30,680 nucleotides of DNA, taken from DASPOJ01 sp049790315 (GTDB taxonomy: Bacteria > Acidobacteriota > Terriglobia > Acidiferrales > UBA7541). Positions 7,183-15,726 of this stretch are shown here, in pieces (positions within the stretch are counted from its first letter, which is position 1; each line of letters starts with the position of its first letter). The DNA lies in assembly GCA_049790315.1 (NCBI GenBank), contig JBAQYV010000124.1:1-30680 (forward strand), written 5' to 3'. The notes under the pieces were generated by a model that was not told the origin of the DNA, made no database searches, and worked only from the letters and a program-made list of their open reading frames with translations. The position numbers and the translations under genes were made by a program.

Positions 7183-9549
7183 TTACTTCTTTGAAGAAAA
7201 GTCAAACCGCACGCCGACGCGCGCTGTGATCGGCAGACCGATCTGAGGAGGCGAGAGAGAGGTCGCAGCGGTAGAAACGTACTGCTCGTTGAAAAGATTT
7301 TCGACGGCGGCGTAAACGGTGGCGCCGTGAGTCAAATTCCGCGACACCATCGCATCGAGGACGAAGAACCTACCCAGCGGCAGCTGGTTTGTGTCCAGTT
7401 GCGTCCCAATCAAACGGCCGTCGACGGAAAATGAAAGTAAGCGGGGGTTCGTGTAGCGAGCCTGAAATGTAAGGGCATTGTGCGGGACCTGAGCAACCCA
7501 CGTATTTACCAGCGATGGCTGTCCCGGAGCACTGATAATGGTCGCGTTCACGAACTGATAGCCTCCCGACAACTGCAAGCGTCTCGAAATTTGTGCGAGC
7601 CAATCCAACTCAAATCCGGGCGCGCTTGTGCGGCCCAGATTGGCTCGTACAGACGTCAGCGTATTCGCGGTGGGCGGTGGGCAGACGGATGGGACCGGGC
7701 TCACTTGGCAGGAGACGCTAGAAATCGGATTGACGATCTCATTGAAGAAAAAGCTGCCGCGCACTTGCAGGCGCTGGTTCAGCCCCTGCAACGCCATGCC
7801 TGCTTCGCCGCCGGTGAGTCTTTCAGCCGCAAGACTGGCGTTGGCATCGGTGAGATTGTTGGCTTGCCGGAAGGACCGGTAGAGCTCGTTGAGCGTTGGC
7901 GCGCGAAATGCTCGATACGCGGACGCCGACCATGAAACATGCGAATTGAACTGATGGACTAAGCTTGCTCGCGGGCTAAATGCGTTGTATGTGCGGTTCG
8001 CATACGCCGTGGTCACCGTCGGTCCCGAGGGCATGATCGGATTGGTGGTCAGGAAAGCGTCGAAGTTGGACCAATCATCGAATCGCGCGCTCAGAGCCAG
8101 AGTCCATCGCGATGCGATCTGAATCAGGTCTTCGCCAAAGACGCCGGTGGTCCGCTGGCGACCGCCCGTCGCGGTGTCTTTCGTATTGCTTCCCGTCGTG
8201 GAGGAGAATATTTGTTCATTACTGTGGCCGATTTCTTCGTGGTCGTCGAAACCCGCTACGAGCGTCTGACGACGCCCCCAGCCGCGTGACCAAACGGCTG
8301 ACACACCGGCGCCTTGCGCGGGCACGGTCTGCAGATCCGTCAGAGCCTCACTATTCTGGTTCAGTGCCACGGAGTAAAAACTTTGCTGGTATGTTTCGAA
8401 CTCACCGTACGACCGTAACTGGACGCTGCCAAAAGAACCAAAGTCCAGGTCGGCGCCTAAAGTGCCTTCGCCGAGGCGAATGCCGTTCGTCTGCCCGATC
8501 GTGCCATTGTTGCGCGAATCGTCGAAATACGAGCCGCCGACAAAAACATCGCTGTGTGCGCCGATCTTGCGTTCGACCGTGAGATCGGCCGTGCCATGCT
8601 GAGAAGCGGCGCTGGTATCCACACTTCCTTGATCGGCTTTCGGCACCGGGATGTAACCATCGGTATGAAATACTTCGCCGGAAACCACAAATTGCCAACG
8701 CCGAATTTGGTAACCGGTCGAGAGAGAGAGTTCCTGTGTATCTTGGTTGCCAGCGGATACGTCAAGCGAGATGTCGGCAGCCTGAGCAGGTTTCGTGAAA
8801 AGCTGAATGACTCCGCCCAGGGCCTCGCTTCCGTACAGGCTGGATGCACCCTCCTGCGCGATTTCGACGCTTGAAACCGAAGCGTCGGGCACTCGATCCC
8901 AATAGACCCACGAGCCGAATGGATCGTTCAGCGGGATGCCGTCCTCAAGCACGAGCACTCGGCTGGCGCCATTCGCACCAAGGCCACGCAGAGAAACTCC
9001 AAGTGTGGTTGGATTCGCCGTGCGGCTACTGGTGCGCCTGAAAAGGCTGAAGCCCGGCACCTGGCGCAGAGCGTCATCGAGGGCAAGAGCGGGAGTCGCT
9101 TGAAGATCGGTGCTCGTCAATTGTGTGTCGCTGACCGGTGTCTCGCCGATCGGCGTCGGCGTACGCGCTGCCGTGACAATGACCTGCTGATTTACAGTCG
9201 CCGGCTCAAGGACGACTTCCAGTTGCACCGCGGCGCCTGATGCGGCGTTCCATGACTGTTGCACTTCTTTCAGGCCTGGCGCAGTGACAACGATTGTTCC
9301 AGAAGAGCCGGGAACGTTTTCAAACGAAAACGCACCGGTCGCGGCCGTGGTTGTCTTCGCGGAATACGAATCTGAGTGAAGTTCGACCTGCGCTCCCGCG
9401 ACGGAGGCTCCGCTTGCGTCATGCACCACGCCCTCGACGCGCACTTCTTGCGGCGATGCAATTCCCGGCGTAGCAAGCATCATGAAAAGCGAAAGGCATA
9501 GCACCGGGATTGAAGCACCGGAGGACCGCAGCACGAGCAGGTCATTCAT
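7183..9549 (-). CDS. TonB-dependent outer-membrane receptor with carboxypeptidase-regulatory-like domain
   Basis: The 788-residue outer-membrane protein has a signal peptide at 1-31 (hydrophobic IPVLCLSLFMMLATPGIAS). A carboxypeptidase-regulatory-like beta domain follows at about 34-115 (VEGVVHDASGASVAGAQVEL). A plug domain spans about 125-235, with SLRGLGANGASRVLVLEDG and EGASSLYGSEALGGVIQLF. The beta-barrel runs to the C-terminal strand TARVGVRFDFSSKK. The plug resembles BtuB/iron-complex receptors more than the large acidobacterial OMP repeats. Such receptors import cobalamin, siderophores or glycans with energy from TonB-ExbBD, which is not encoded here. The ATG at 9549 starts directly at the signal peptide; the open frame extends to 9720 without signal-like sequence. 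AAGGAATGG lies about 18 bases upstream, so the ribosome site is imperfect. The ligand cannot be assigned. Confidence 0.92.
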   Translation of the reverse strand: MNDLLVLRSSGASIPVLCLSLFMMLATPGIASPQEVRVEGVVHDASGASVAGAQVELHSDSYSAKTTTAATGAFSFENVPGSSGTIVVTAPGLKEVQQSWNAASGAAVQLEVVLEPATVNQQVIVTAARTPTPIGETPVSDTQLTSTDLQATPALALDDALRQVPGFSLFRRTSSRTANPTTLGVSLRGLGANGASRVLVLEDGIPLNDPFGSWVYWDRVPDASVSSVEIAQEGASSLYGSEALGGVIQLFTKPAQAADISLDVSAGNQDTQELSLSTGYQIRRWQFVVSGEVFHTDGYIPVPKADQGSVDTSAASQHGTADLTVERKIGAHSDVFVGGSYFDDSRNNGTIGQTNGIRLGEGTLGADLDFGSFGSVQLRSYGEFETYQQSFYSVALNQNSEALTDLQTVPAQGAGVSAVWSRGWGRRQTLVAGFDDHEEIGHSNEQIFSSTTGSNTKDTATGGRQRTTGVFGEDLIQIASRWTLALSARFDDWSNFDAFLTTNPIMPSGPTVTTAYANRTYNAFSPRASLVHQFNSHVSWSASAYRAFRAPTLNELYRSFRQANNLTDANASLAAERLTGGEAGMALQGLNQRLQVRGSFFFNEIVNPISSVSCQVSPVPSVCPPPTANTLTSVRANLGRTSAPGFELDWLAQISRRLQLSGGYQFVNATIISAPGQPSLVNTWVAQVPHNALTFQARYTNPRLLSFSVDGRLIGTQLDTNQLPLGRFFVLDAMVSRNLTHGATVYAAVENLFNEQYVSTAATSLSPPQIGLPITARVGVRFDFSSKK

Positions 9550-9957
9550 AGTCAATCTACAAGACCATTCCTTGAAATTAGCCGCAATGTCTGGCTTGAC
9601 CCGTTCCGGTGCATAATTCTCGCCTAAGCCGGGGATTGGCGGGTTAACGTTCTGTCGCCGTGTTCGTCCCAAGAACGCGGATCGCCGTTTCTCAGAGCGA
9701 TTTGACGAAGCCGACAACAAAATCCCAGATGTAGAGTTGACCCTTTCGAGCGACCTGCCATCTAAGCTCTAAGTGAGCGGACCGCGTGTTCTCGCGGGAC
9801 TGATGCTCATAGACACATGGATTACGCCCCCGGGCCCCCCAGCCTCGAGATCCGCCGTAGGGCGTTCTGAGCAACCTATCTCAAGCACTGTTTGCGATTC
9901 GAGATTTGCGATCCGCAATCGGGTTCTGCGGCAGGCTGCTCAAATCGAGTCGACATC
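9550..9957. promoter_or_regulatory. Divergent intergenic region between the TonB receptor and the DUF2844 gene
   Basis: About 408 bases lie between two outward-facing genes, so both promoters should be here. No strong -35/-10 pair stands out on either strand. Near the plus-strand gene there is an imperfect direct repeat (TTTGCGAT at 9892-9899 and 9905-9912) and a small bulged hairpin around 9904-9921. On the minus strand, 9597-9585 reads AAGCCAGACATTG, faintly like a cobalamin-riboswitch B12 box, but the rest of that riboswitch core is not visible. Confidence 0.35.
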
Positions 9958-10413
9958 ATGAAGTCAAAAATTATGCGCGGCCTGCTTATCATGCTTGTTC
10001 TTCCTTTTCCACTATCGGCTTCGTTGGGCGGCGATGTGGCGTCGGTACAGGCCGATCAGGCGAAAATGCAAGGCAGCCTGCGCAGCACGAGCAACAATTC
10101 GTACACCGTTCATGAAATTCAAGCATCGACGGGGATCGACGTGAAGGAATATGCATCGCCTTCCGGAAAGGTCTTCGCCATAACGTGGCAAGGCCCCTCT
10201 CATCCAGATTTGCGGCAGCTCCTGGGACCGTATTTTGGCCAGTATGAGCAAGCCGCTCAAGCTCAGGTTGCCCAACGTCGAGGCCACGGCCCTGTGCTAA
10301 TCCAACTGCCTGGTTTAGTTGTGCAATTGGCGGGACACATGAGGTCATTTGTAGGAAGAGCGTACGTTCCTCAGATGCTGCCGGCCGGAGTCCACGCCGA
10401 GGACGTACGATGA
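9958..10413 (+). CDS. DUF2844-family secreted protein
   Basis: The 151-residue protein has an N-terminal signal peptide (MRGLLIMLVLPFPLSA, cleavage expected before SLGGD). The SLGGDVASVQADQ opening, YTVHEI, and KVFAITWQGPSHPDLRQLLG segments are typical of DUF2844 proteins, small exported proteins of unknown function. The ATG at 9958 gives a compact signal peptide; an ATG at 9973 is an alternative, while the frame upstream to 9892 has no signal character. The TGA overlaps the ATG of the next gene (ATGA at 10410-10413), so the DUF3443 protein is translationally coupled. Co-occurrence of DUF2844 and DUF3443 suggests the two products act together in the envelope. A role as propeptide, inhibitor or partner of the downstream protease-like protein is only an inference. 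Confidence 0.85.
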   Translation: MKSKIMRGLLIMLVLPFPLSASLGGDVASVQADQAKMQGSLRSTSNNSYTVHEIQASTGIDVKEYASPSGKVFAITWQGPSHPDLRQLLGPYFGQYEQAAQAQVAQRRGHGPVLIQLPGLVVQLAGHMRSFVGRAYVPQMLPAGVHAEDVR

Positions 10414-11678
10414 AATCCTTGTGGGTACGAAGGTTCTTTTCTTCGATTTTGGCGAGCGCCTTGGTGGCGATCGCGGGATGTGGGGCAGCCGGTAGCAACA
10501 CCGGTAGCAGCAACAGCAACGGCAGTAGTACGGGCAGTACTGGCGTGTCGACCCCTGCCGTCTCGAACGTGCAGCCCATCACCGTCAGTGGCGGGCCCAC
10601 GGCCGGTCCCCCGTACAACGAACCAGATATTGATGTGCCATTTACGAGCGTAACCGTTTGCGCTCCCGGCAGTACGACGAACTGCCAGACGATCAACGAC
10701 GTACTTGTCGATACTGGATCGTCAGGACTAAGGATACTGTCCTCTGCGCTTACGCTCTCGCTTCCGGCACAGTCCGGCGCCAATGGCAGCCCCGTCGTAG
10801 AATGCGCGCCCTTCGTTGATGGAATTACCTGGGGGCCTGTCCTGACGGTGGATCTGACGATCGCGGGTGAGCAGGCGAAGTCTCTGCCGATTCAGGTGAT
10901 CGGCGGTTCAGATTTTTCAGCAATTCCGGACAGTTGTACGAGCTATGGCGCGCCTTTAGATGATCTCGAAGATCTGGGTGCGAATGGCATTTTGGGAGTC
11001 GGAAACTTCGTGCAAGATTGCGGCGGCGCGTGTACGGTGAGCGGTCCGTCCAATCCTGCGCTCTATTACATTTGTCCGCCTTCGGGTTGTGTAGTCACCG
11101 CAGAAAGCCTTTCCGATCAAGTGCAGAATCCAGTTGCATCGTTTGCGTCGGATAATAATGGCGTGATTGTCGAATTGCCGGCGGTTACAGGAAGCGAGGC
11201 TAGCGTGACAGGCTCTCTGGTTTTCGGCATCGGCACACAATCAAATAATGAGCTCGGAAGCGCAACGGTTTATGCGATCGATCCCTCGACTGGAAATTTC
11301 ACCACGGTATATGACGGCGTTACCTATCAGGACGAAGGTTTCATCGACAGTGGCTCGAACGGTCTCTATTTCTTGACTTCAAAAGTCTCCGGCATACCGG
11401 CGTGTCCGGAATTCAATTCGTGGTATTGCCCATCCACGACGATGAATCTTTCCGCCACTAATCAAGGTTCGAATGGCGTGTCTGGCACGGTCGATTTTGT
11501 CGTCGCGAATGCCGAGACCCTCACCGCCAATGAGAACAATGCGGCGGCTAATGGGCTCGCCGGACCATTCTCCGGCTCGTTCGACTGGGGACTTCCTTTC
11601 TTTTTCGGGCGCAACGTATACGCCGCAATCGAGGGTCGCAGCACGCCACAGGGCGATGGCCCCTATTGGGCGTACTAA
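10410..11678 (+). CDS. DUF3443-family lipoprotein with pepsin-like aspartic-protease motifs
   Basis: The 422-residue protein has a lipoprotein signal (lipobox IAGC, lipidated Cys about 24) and a low-complexity Gly/Ser/Asn/Thr linker (25-50). The globular part resembles DUF3443. It holds two copies of an aspartic-protease motif: VLVDTGSSGLRI with D101 and GFIDSGSNGLYF with D313. An NGILGVG stretch (192-198) is like the DGILGLG of pepsins, and a final FFFGRNVYAAIEG resembles the closing strand of family A1 enzymes. Ten cysteines after the linker suggest disulfides. The spacing between the two aspartates (about 210 residues) suits a bilobal pepsin fold. The start overlaps the DUF2844 stop, with GAGGAC eight bases upstream. 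Protease activity is inferred, not known; a non-catalytic envelope role is possible. Confidence 0.85.
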   Translation: MKSLWVRRFFSSILASALVAIAGCGAAGSNTGSSNSNGSSTGSTGVSTPAVSNVQPITVSGGPTAGPPYNEPDIDVPFTSVTVCAPGSTTNCQTINDVLVDTGSSGLRILSSALTLSLPAQSGANGSPVVECAPFVDGITWGPVLTVDLTIAGEQAKSLPIQVIGGSDFSAIPDSCTSYGAPLDDLEDLGANGILGVGNFVQDCGGACTVSGPSNPALYYICPPSGCVVTAESLSDQVQNPVASFASDNNGVIVELPAVTGSEASVTGSLVFGIGTQSNNELGSATVYAIDPSTGNFTTVYDGVTYQDEGFIDSGSNGLYFLTSKVSGIPACPEFNSWYCPSTTMNLSATNQGSNGVSGTVDFVVANAETLTANENNAAANGLAGPFSGSFDWGLPFFFGRNVYAAIEGRSTPQGDGPYWAY

Positions 11679-11738
11679 AGATCCAGCGTCACCGCATACA
11701 TCAACCTTGTGCCGTCGCTTCTACGTCTCGCGGGTGCA

Positions 11739-13154
11739 CTAGCCGTTATAGCCCACGCCGTCGCGCGGCTTTTCCCGGCGCACCATGTCCGTGTCTTGCA
11801 TCGGCACGCCGTCGCATTCGATCTCGATCGTCGTCACGGGGCTGTCCGGCGCCTCTTCCGGCAGTCCGGAAAGCCGCGTACGGAATTTGTCCTGTGTGAA
11901 CGCAACCGATTCGCCGCTTACGTGCATGCGCGCGGATTTCACTCCAACCGTTAAGCCTGAGATAGCAACGTAGTCGCCCGGCCAGTAATGCACGTGCATG
12001 TATAGCGTGTTTCCTCTGCGAGTGAACGACGCGTAATTTGAGCGGCGAGGCTGGCAGATGTCGGTATTGATCACCGTGTCGCGATTTCGTCGCAGCCACT
12101 GACCTACCTGCTCGAGCACATGCACGGAATCTTCTGGAACCACGCCGTCCGCGCGAGGTCCGATGTTCAGCAGATAATTGCCGCCGTCGCGCGCGCAGGT
12201 GATCAGATTGCGGACCACTGTTTTCGGTGATTTCCAATTGTCATCGGCGCGCTGGTAGCCCCAACTGTCGTTCAGCGTCATGCAGCTTTCCCACGCGCGC
12301 CCGCCGGTTTCCGCGCGAATCTGCTGCTCGGGCGTCGAAAAATCGCCGGGCAGTCCATTGCGATTGTTGACGATGATGTCCGGCTGCAAGTCGAAGACCA
12401 TTTCGTTCATCTTGGCCGATTGCCAGCCGTCCACGTCCAGGGGCCAATTGACGTCGTACCAAAGCACATCGATTTTTCCGTAATTGCTCATCAGCTCTCG
12501 TATCAAGCCGTGCGTGTACGTCACGAAGCGATCGCGGGCCGCCGCATCGGTTTTGCAGTTCGCTCCGTCGGGATGATGCCAATCCATTAGCGAGTAATAA
12601 AAGCCCACACGCATTCCTTCCGCTCGCGCCGCTTCCACGTACTCGCGAACGAGATCGCGTCCGGGCCCCTGCTGCGCGGCGCAATAGTTGGTGAGTTTCG
12701 AATCGAAATTGCAAAAGCCTTCGTGATGCTTTGTCGTCATCACCATGTATTTCATGCCCGTATCGCGCGCCACGCGCGCCCATTGCCGCGCCGCATTGGG
12801 CCGCGGCTTAAACGTTTTCGCCAGCGGTTCATAGTCCAGCATCGGGATGGCCTCATCCTCAAACACCCACTCGTGCCGCCCGATCTGGCTGTACAAGCCC
12901 CAGTGAATGAACATTCCAAATTGCGCTTCGTGCCACCACTTCATGCGCTGTTCGCGGTTCAGATCTTGCGAAGTTGGCGGAGCCGCCGCAGTCGTGGCTT
13001 GTGCCGGTGTGGTCATCTCGCCCGCCCGGCCTTGCGGCGGACCGCCGTACTGCTGCGCTGCGGCCGTGAGCCCCGGAAGCACGGCGGCGCCGGCAGCCAC
13101 CCCCGATGCTGTGCGAATCATCCAATCGCGACGCGTCATCTTTTTCGATTTCAT
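11739..13154 (-). CDS. Alpha-L-fucosidase, GH29 family, Tat-exported
   Basis: The 471-residue enzyme releases L-fucose from glycans with retention of configuration. The N-terminus is a twin-arginine signal (RR at 8-9, then GVAAGAAVLPGLTAAA), so it is exported folded; a Pro/Ala/Thr/Gln-rich linker follows to about residue 62. The GH29 core has WWHEAQFGMFIHWGLYS (73-89), the TTKHHEGF loop (140-147) with substrate-binding His residues, the likely nucleophile Asp234 in VLWYD, and LLNIGPRADGVV near the end of the barrel. A C-terminal beta domain ends around QDTDMV. The ATG at 13154 has AAGGGGG about 13 bases upstream. It is the last gene of a three-gene minus-strand operon, 20 bases after the permease stop. 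Its role there is to supply fucose outside the cytoplasm. Confidence 0.94.
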   Translation of the reverse strand: MKSKKMTRRDWMIRTASGVAAGAAVLPGLTAAAQQYGGPPQGRAGEMTTPAQATTAAAPPTSQDLNREQRMKWWHEAQFGMFIHWGLYSQIGRHEWVFEDEAIPMLDYEPLAKTFKPRPNAARQWARVARDTGMKYMVMTTKHHEGFCNFDSKLTNYCAAQQGPGRDLVREYVEAARAEGMRVGFYYSLMDWHHPDGANCKTDAAARDRFVTYTHGLIRELMSNYGKIDVLWYDVNWPLDVDGWQSAKMNEMVFDLQPDIIVNNRNGLPGDFSTPEQQIRAETGGRAWESCMTLNDSWGYQRADDNWKSPKTVVRNLITCARDGGNYLLNIGPRADGVVPEDSVHVLEQVGQWLRRNRDTVINTDICQPRRSNYASFTRRGNTLYMHVHYWPGDYVAISGLTVGVKSARMHVSGESVAFTQDKFRTRLSGLPEEAPDSPVTTIEIECDGVPMQDTDMVRREKPRDGVGYNG

Positions 13155-13174
13155 GGTAGTTGTCCGCCCCCTTG

Positions 13175-14464
13175 TCAGTGATGTGCGCGCACTTGCACTT
13201 CAGATCCCACGAATGCGTAGTACGCAATGAACGCATATGCAATCAACAGCACGCCGTACGCCAACGCCAAGCTTTGGAATTGTTCCGACATCAATCCGAT
13301 CGCCGGCGGAAAAATCGCGCCCCCGATGATCGACATCACGAGCAGCGACCCCGCGATCTTGGTGTTCGCTCCGAGCCCCTTCAATCCCAACGCAAAAATC
13401 GTCGGGAACATCAACGACATAAAGAAGCTGGTCAGGAAAATTGCCCACAGCCCCGTCCACCCCGGACGAAAAACTCCTACAGCGACCAGCACTACATTGA
13501 TCAGACTGTACGTCCCCATCAGCGTCTTCGGCGAAATGAACTTCATCAGGTAAGACGACGCGAATCTCCCCACGCCGAACGCTACCAGCGTGCCCGTCAA
13601 AAAATATCCCGCCACTTTTTCCGGTTCGTGCGTGTAATCCTGAACGTACGGGATGAAGTAACTCCACGTCCCAACCTGCGCGCCCACATACAGGAACTGC
13701 GCCAACACGGCCAGAATGAAATGCCGCTGGTGCAGCAGGTCCCGCACATTGCCGCGGTCACCAGCGTCGGCTTCGGCATCACCGGCAACGGCCGGAAATT
13801 TTGTGCGTGCGATCAGCGCGGCCCACGCCAAAGCAACAAGCCCCAGCACCACGTATGGACGAATCACTCTGAGCGTTTCGATTTTGAGGTAGGCGTCGTA
13901 CGTATGCGCGGCCTGCATCGCCGCGATCTGATGCGGATTCAGTTCCACGCCGGAAAAAATAAAAATCGTACCTACCAGAACGCCCGTGATCGAACCGATC
14001 GGATTGAACGCCTGCGAAAAATTCAGCCGGCGCTCCGAACTTTCTGGATCGCCACACTGCGCGATAAATGGGTTCGAGCCGGTTTCGAGAAACGAAAGCC
14101 CGCTCGCGATTACGAACAGCGCTAGAAGGAAAAATGAATATCGCCCGGCCAGAGCCGCGGGCCAGAACAGCAGGCATCCCGCTCCAAAAAGCACCAATCC
14201 GGTGATGAAACCCGCCTTGTACCCCAGCTTGCGCATCAGCAGGCCAGCGGGAAGCGCTAGGACGAAATAGCCCAAATAGAATGCGAACTGCACGAGTCCC
14301 GCTTCAAACCTCGTGATCGCGAACGACTTCATGAATTGCCGGATCAACACGTCGTTCAGGTTATTGGGGATGCCCCACAGAAAGAAAAGCGCCGTTACCA
14401 GGAAGAAAGGAAAAAGATTACCCGCCGGAAAAAGTGGCCGTGTTCCCGTTTCGCTTGAAGCCAT
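13175..14464 (-). CDS. FucP-type MFS sugar permease (probable L-fucose:H+ symporter)
   Basis: The 429-residue protein has about 12 hydrophobic helices and the look of the FucP branch of the major facilitator superfamily: FLVTALFFLWGIPNNLNDVL in helix 1, ALPAGLLMRKLGYKAGF in the loop 2-3 region, and SFLETGSNPFIAQCG before helix 5. The family imports fucose, and in related clades other hexoses, by proton symport across the inner membrane. The ATG at 14464 is preceded by AAAGAGGG at good distance. It lies 19 bases after the SDR stop and 20 bases before the fucosidase start, so the three genes form one operon. Fucose is the likely substrate because of that context; sequence alone would also allow glucose/galactose-type relatives. 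Confidence 0.88.
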   Translation of the reverse strand: MASSETGTRPLFPAGNLFPFFLVTALFFLWGIPNNLNDVLIRQFMKSFAITRFEAGLVQFAFYLGYFVLALPAGLLMRKLGYKAGFITGLVLFGAGCLLFWPAALAGRYSFFLLALFVIASGLSFLETGSNPFIAQCGDPESSERRLNFSQAFNPIGSITGVLVGTIFIFSGVELNPHQIAAMQAAHTYDAYLKIETLRVIRPYVVLGLVALAWAALIARTKFPAVAGDAEADAGDRGNVRDLLHQRHFILAVLAQFLYVGAQVGTWSYFIPYVQDYTHEPEKVAGYFLTGTLVAFGVGRFASSYLMKFISPKTLMGTYSLINVVLVAVGVFRPGWTGLWAIFLTSFFMSLMFPTIFALGLKGLGANTKIAGSLLVMSIIGGAIFPPAIGLMSEQFQSLALAYGVLLIAYAFIAYYAFVGSEVQVRAHH

Positions 14465-14483
14465 CAGGCCCTCTTTCTGATTT

Positions 14484-15266
14484 CTAAGTCAGCGCTCGGT
14501 CGAAGTGCACATAGCCGCCGTCCACGAATAGATGCTGCCCGGTCGTATGGCTGGACCGGTCGGAAATCAGAAACACCACCATCGCCGCGATCTCTTCCTG
14601 CGTTGTCATGCGCTTGCCCAGCGGAATTTTCGAGACGATTGAAGCCAGCTTAGCTTTTGGATCGGGGAATGTGCTCACCCACCGCTCGTATAGAGGCGTC
14701 ATCACTTCGGCCGGCAACACGTCATTCACGCGAATGCCGTAGGGCAACAGCTCAACCGCCCATTCACGCGTCAATCCCATGATTCCGCCCTTTGACGCCG
14801 CATAGCCCGACGTGTTTCCTTGCCCCGTCACCGCGACCTTCGATCCGATATTCACGATCGATCCGCGCGCCGCTTTCAGCGAGGGTAATGCGTAGTGCGC
14901 CATGCAATAGTAGGGAACCAGATTCTTCCCGAGAGAGGCCACGAATTTTTCCGGATTTCCTTTTTCGAGGCCGGCGCCGTCATTCACGCCCGCGTTGTTC
15001 ACGAGCGCGTCGATCCGCCCAGCCGCCGCCAGAGTCTCCTTCACCGCGCGCTCGCAGTTTCCGGGAACCGATAGCTCCGCGATCACGGCGAAGCTTTTCG
15101 AGCCGGCCGCTGCGAGTTCGGCCTGCATTTTCGCTGTCGCCGCAGTGTCGCGCGCGACGATCACCGGAACGGCGCCTTCCTGGGCAAGCGCCCGCGTGAT
15201 CCCCCCGCCGATGCCTTTATCGCCGCCTGTAACGATTATGATTTTGCCCGCAAGTCCAAGATCCAT
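14484..15266 (-). CDS. SDR oxidoreductase, probable L-fucose dehydrogenase
   Basis: The protein is a classical 260-residue short-chain dehydrogenase: coenzyme loop TGGDKGIG (13-20), NNAG (90-93), catalytic Ser142 in NIGSK, and YAASK with Tyr155 and Lys159. The C-terminal GQHLFVDGGYVHFDRALT resembles described L-fucose dehydrogenases, which oxidise the C1 of L-fucose (and related L-galactose or D-arabinose) to the lactone with NAD(P)+. It is first in the operon with the FucP-like permease and GH29 fucosidase, which strongly supports fucose as substrate. The start was set at the ATG at 15266; a GTG at 15281 adds five residues, and neither has a good Shine-Dalgarno sequence. Fuconolactonase, fuconate dehydratase and later enzymes are not in this operon. 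Confidence 0.85.
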   Translation of the reverse strand: MDLGLAGKIIIVTGGDKGIGGGITRALAQEGAVPVIVARDTAATAKMQAELAAAGSKSFAVIAELSVPGNCERAVKETLAAAGRIDALVNNAGVNDGAGLEKGNPEKFVASLGKNLVPYYCMAHYALPSLKAARGSIVNIGSKVAVTGQGNTSGYAASKGGIMGLTREWAVELLPYGIRVNDVLPAEVMTPLYERWVSTFPDPKAKLASIVSKIPLGKRMTTQEEIAAMVVFLISDRSSHTTGQHLFVDGGYVHFDRALT

Positions 15267-15726
15267 GGCTTTCGGTGCCACTGCGCGCCGGCAAACGGCG
15301 CGACGGCGGGCGCCTTCATCCCCTTTTTTAAGTTAACGCGCTGCCAAACCTACAACTCGCCGCATGCTTCGCGGTCGCGCGCCGGCCAAATCGACGCGTC
15401 GCTTACGCAAGCGCCGGAGATTGTACCGGAATCGTCCGCCATGATGCGCCGCAAGCTCTCAAGAACCAAATCCGGCGCTATGCCTGGGTTCCATCGGCGC
15501 AAGCGGGGCTCTGCGAGACAGGATCGCGGGTCACACGGAAGGTTTCTATCAAGAATTCCCTAAAGATTCAACCTGTAGAAATTATTGTTTCATTTCTTAA
15601 AACACTTGGTCTTTCGCGTAGGCACAAGCGTCAGTTTTTCGCTTCGGCACGTCCAAGTAGGCCGATCGACAATGACGGCGTTAGCGGCAGATTGAGGCGA
15701 TGCGCGATAGAAACTGATTCGTATTG
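15267..15726. promoter_or_regulatory. 460-base region upstream of the fucose operon, with a candidate promoter
   Basis: No gene is seen between the fucose operon start and the end of pgi. An AT-rich island at 15540-15605 stands out. On the minus strand it holds TTGAAT (15571-15566) and TAGAAA (15548-15543) spaced 17 bases apart, a fair -35/-10 pair that would give a leader of about 270 bases. Just upstream of that -35 lies a palindrome GAAA-N6-TTTC (15578-15591), placed like an activator or repressor site. Both are weak calls from consensus matching only. No regulator gene is adjacent. Confidence 0.25.

Noticed and set aside
9549..9720. Possible cobalamin riboswitch before the TonB receptor
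   Set aside because: Only a loose B12-box-like AAGCCAGACATTG is seen. The conserved GCCACTG and GGGAAGG elements of the core are absent, so the call is not supportable.
10490..10560. Repeat-like run of AGCAAC/GGTAGC units
   Set aside because: It encodes the Gly/Ser/Asn linker after the lipobox; this is codon-level low complexity, not a DNA repeat element.
13160..14125. Plus-strand 321-codon frame opposite the fucose permease
   Set aside because: It is Arg/Gln/His-rich and lacks any domain pattern, while the opposite strand encodes a clear 12-helix FucP-type permease with a good ribosome site.
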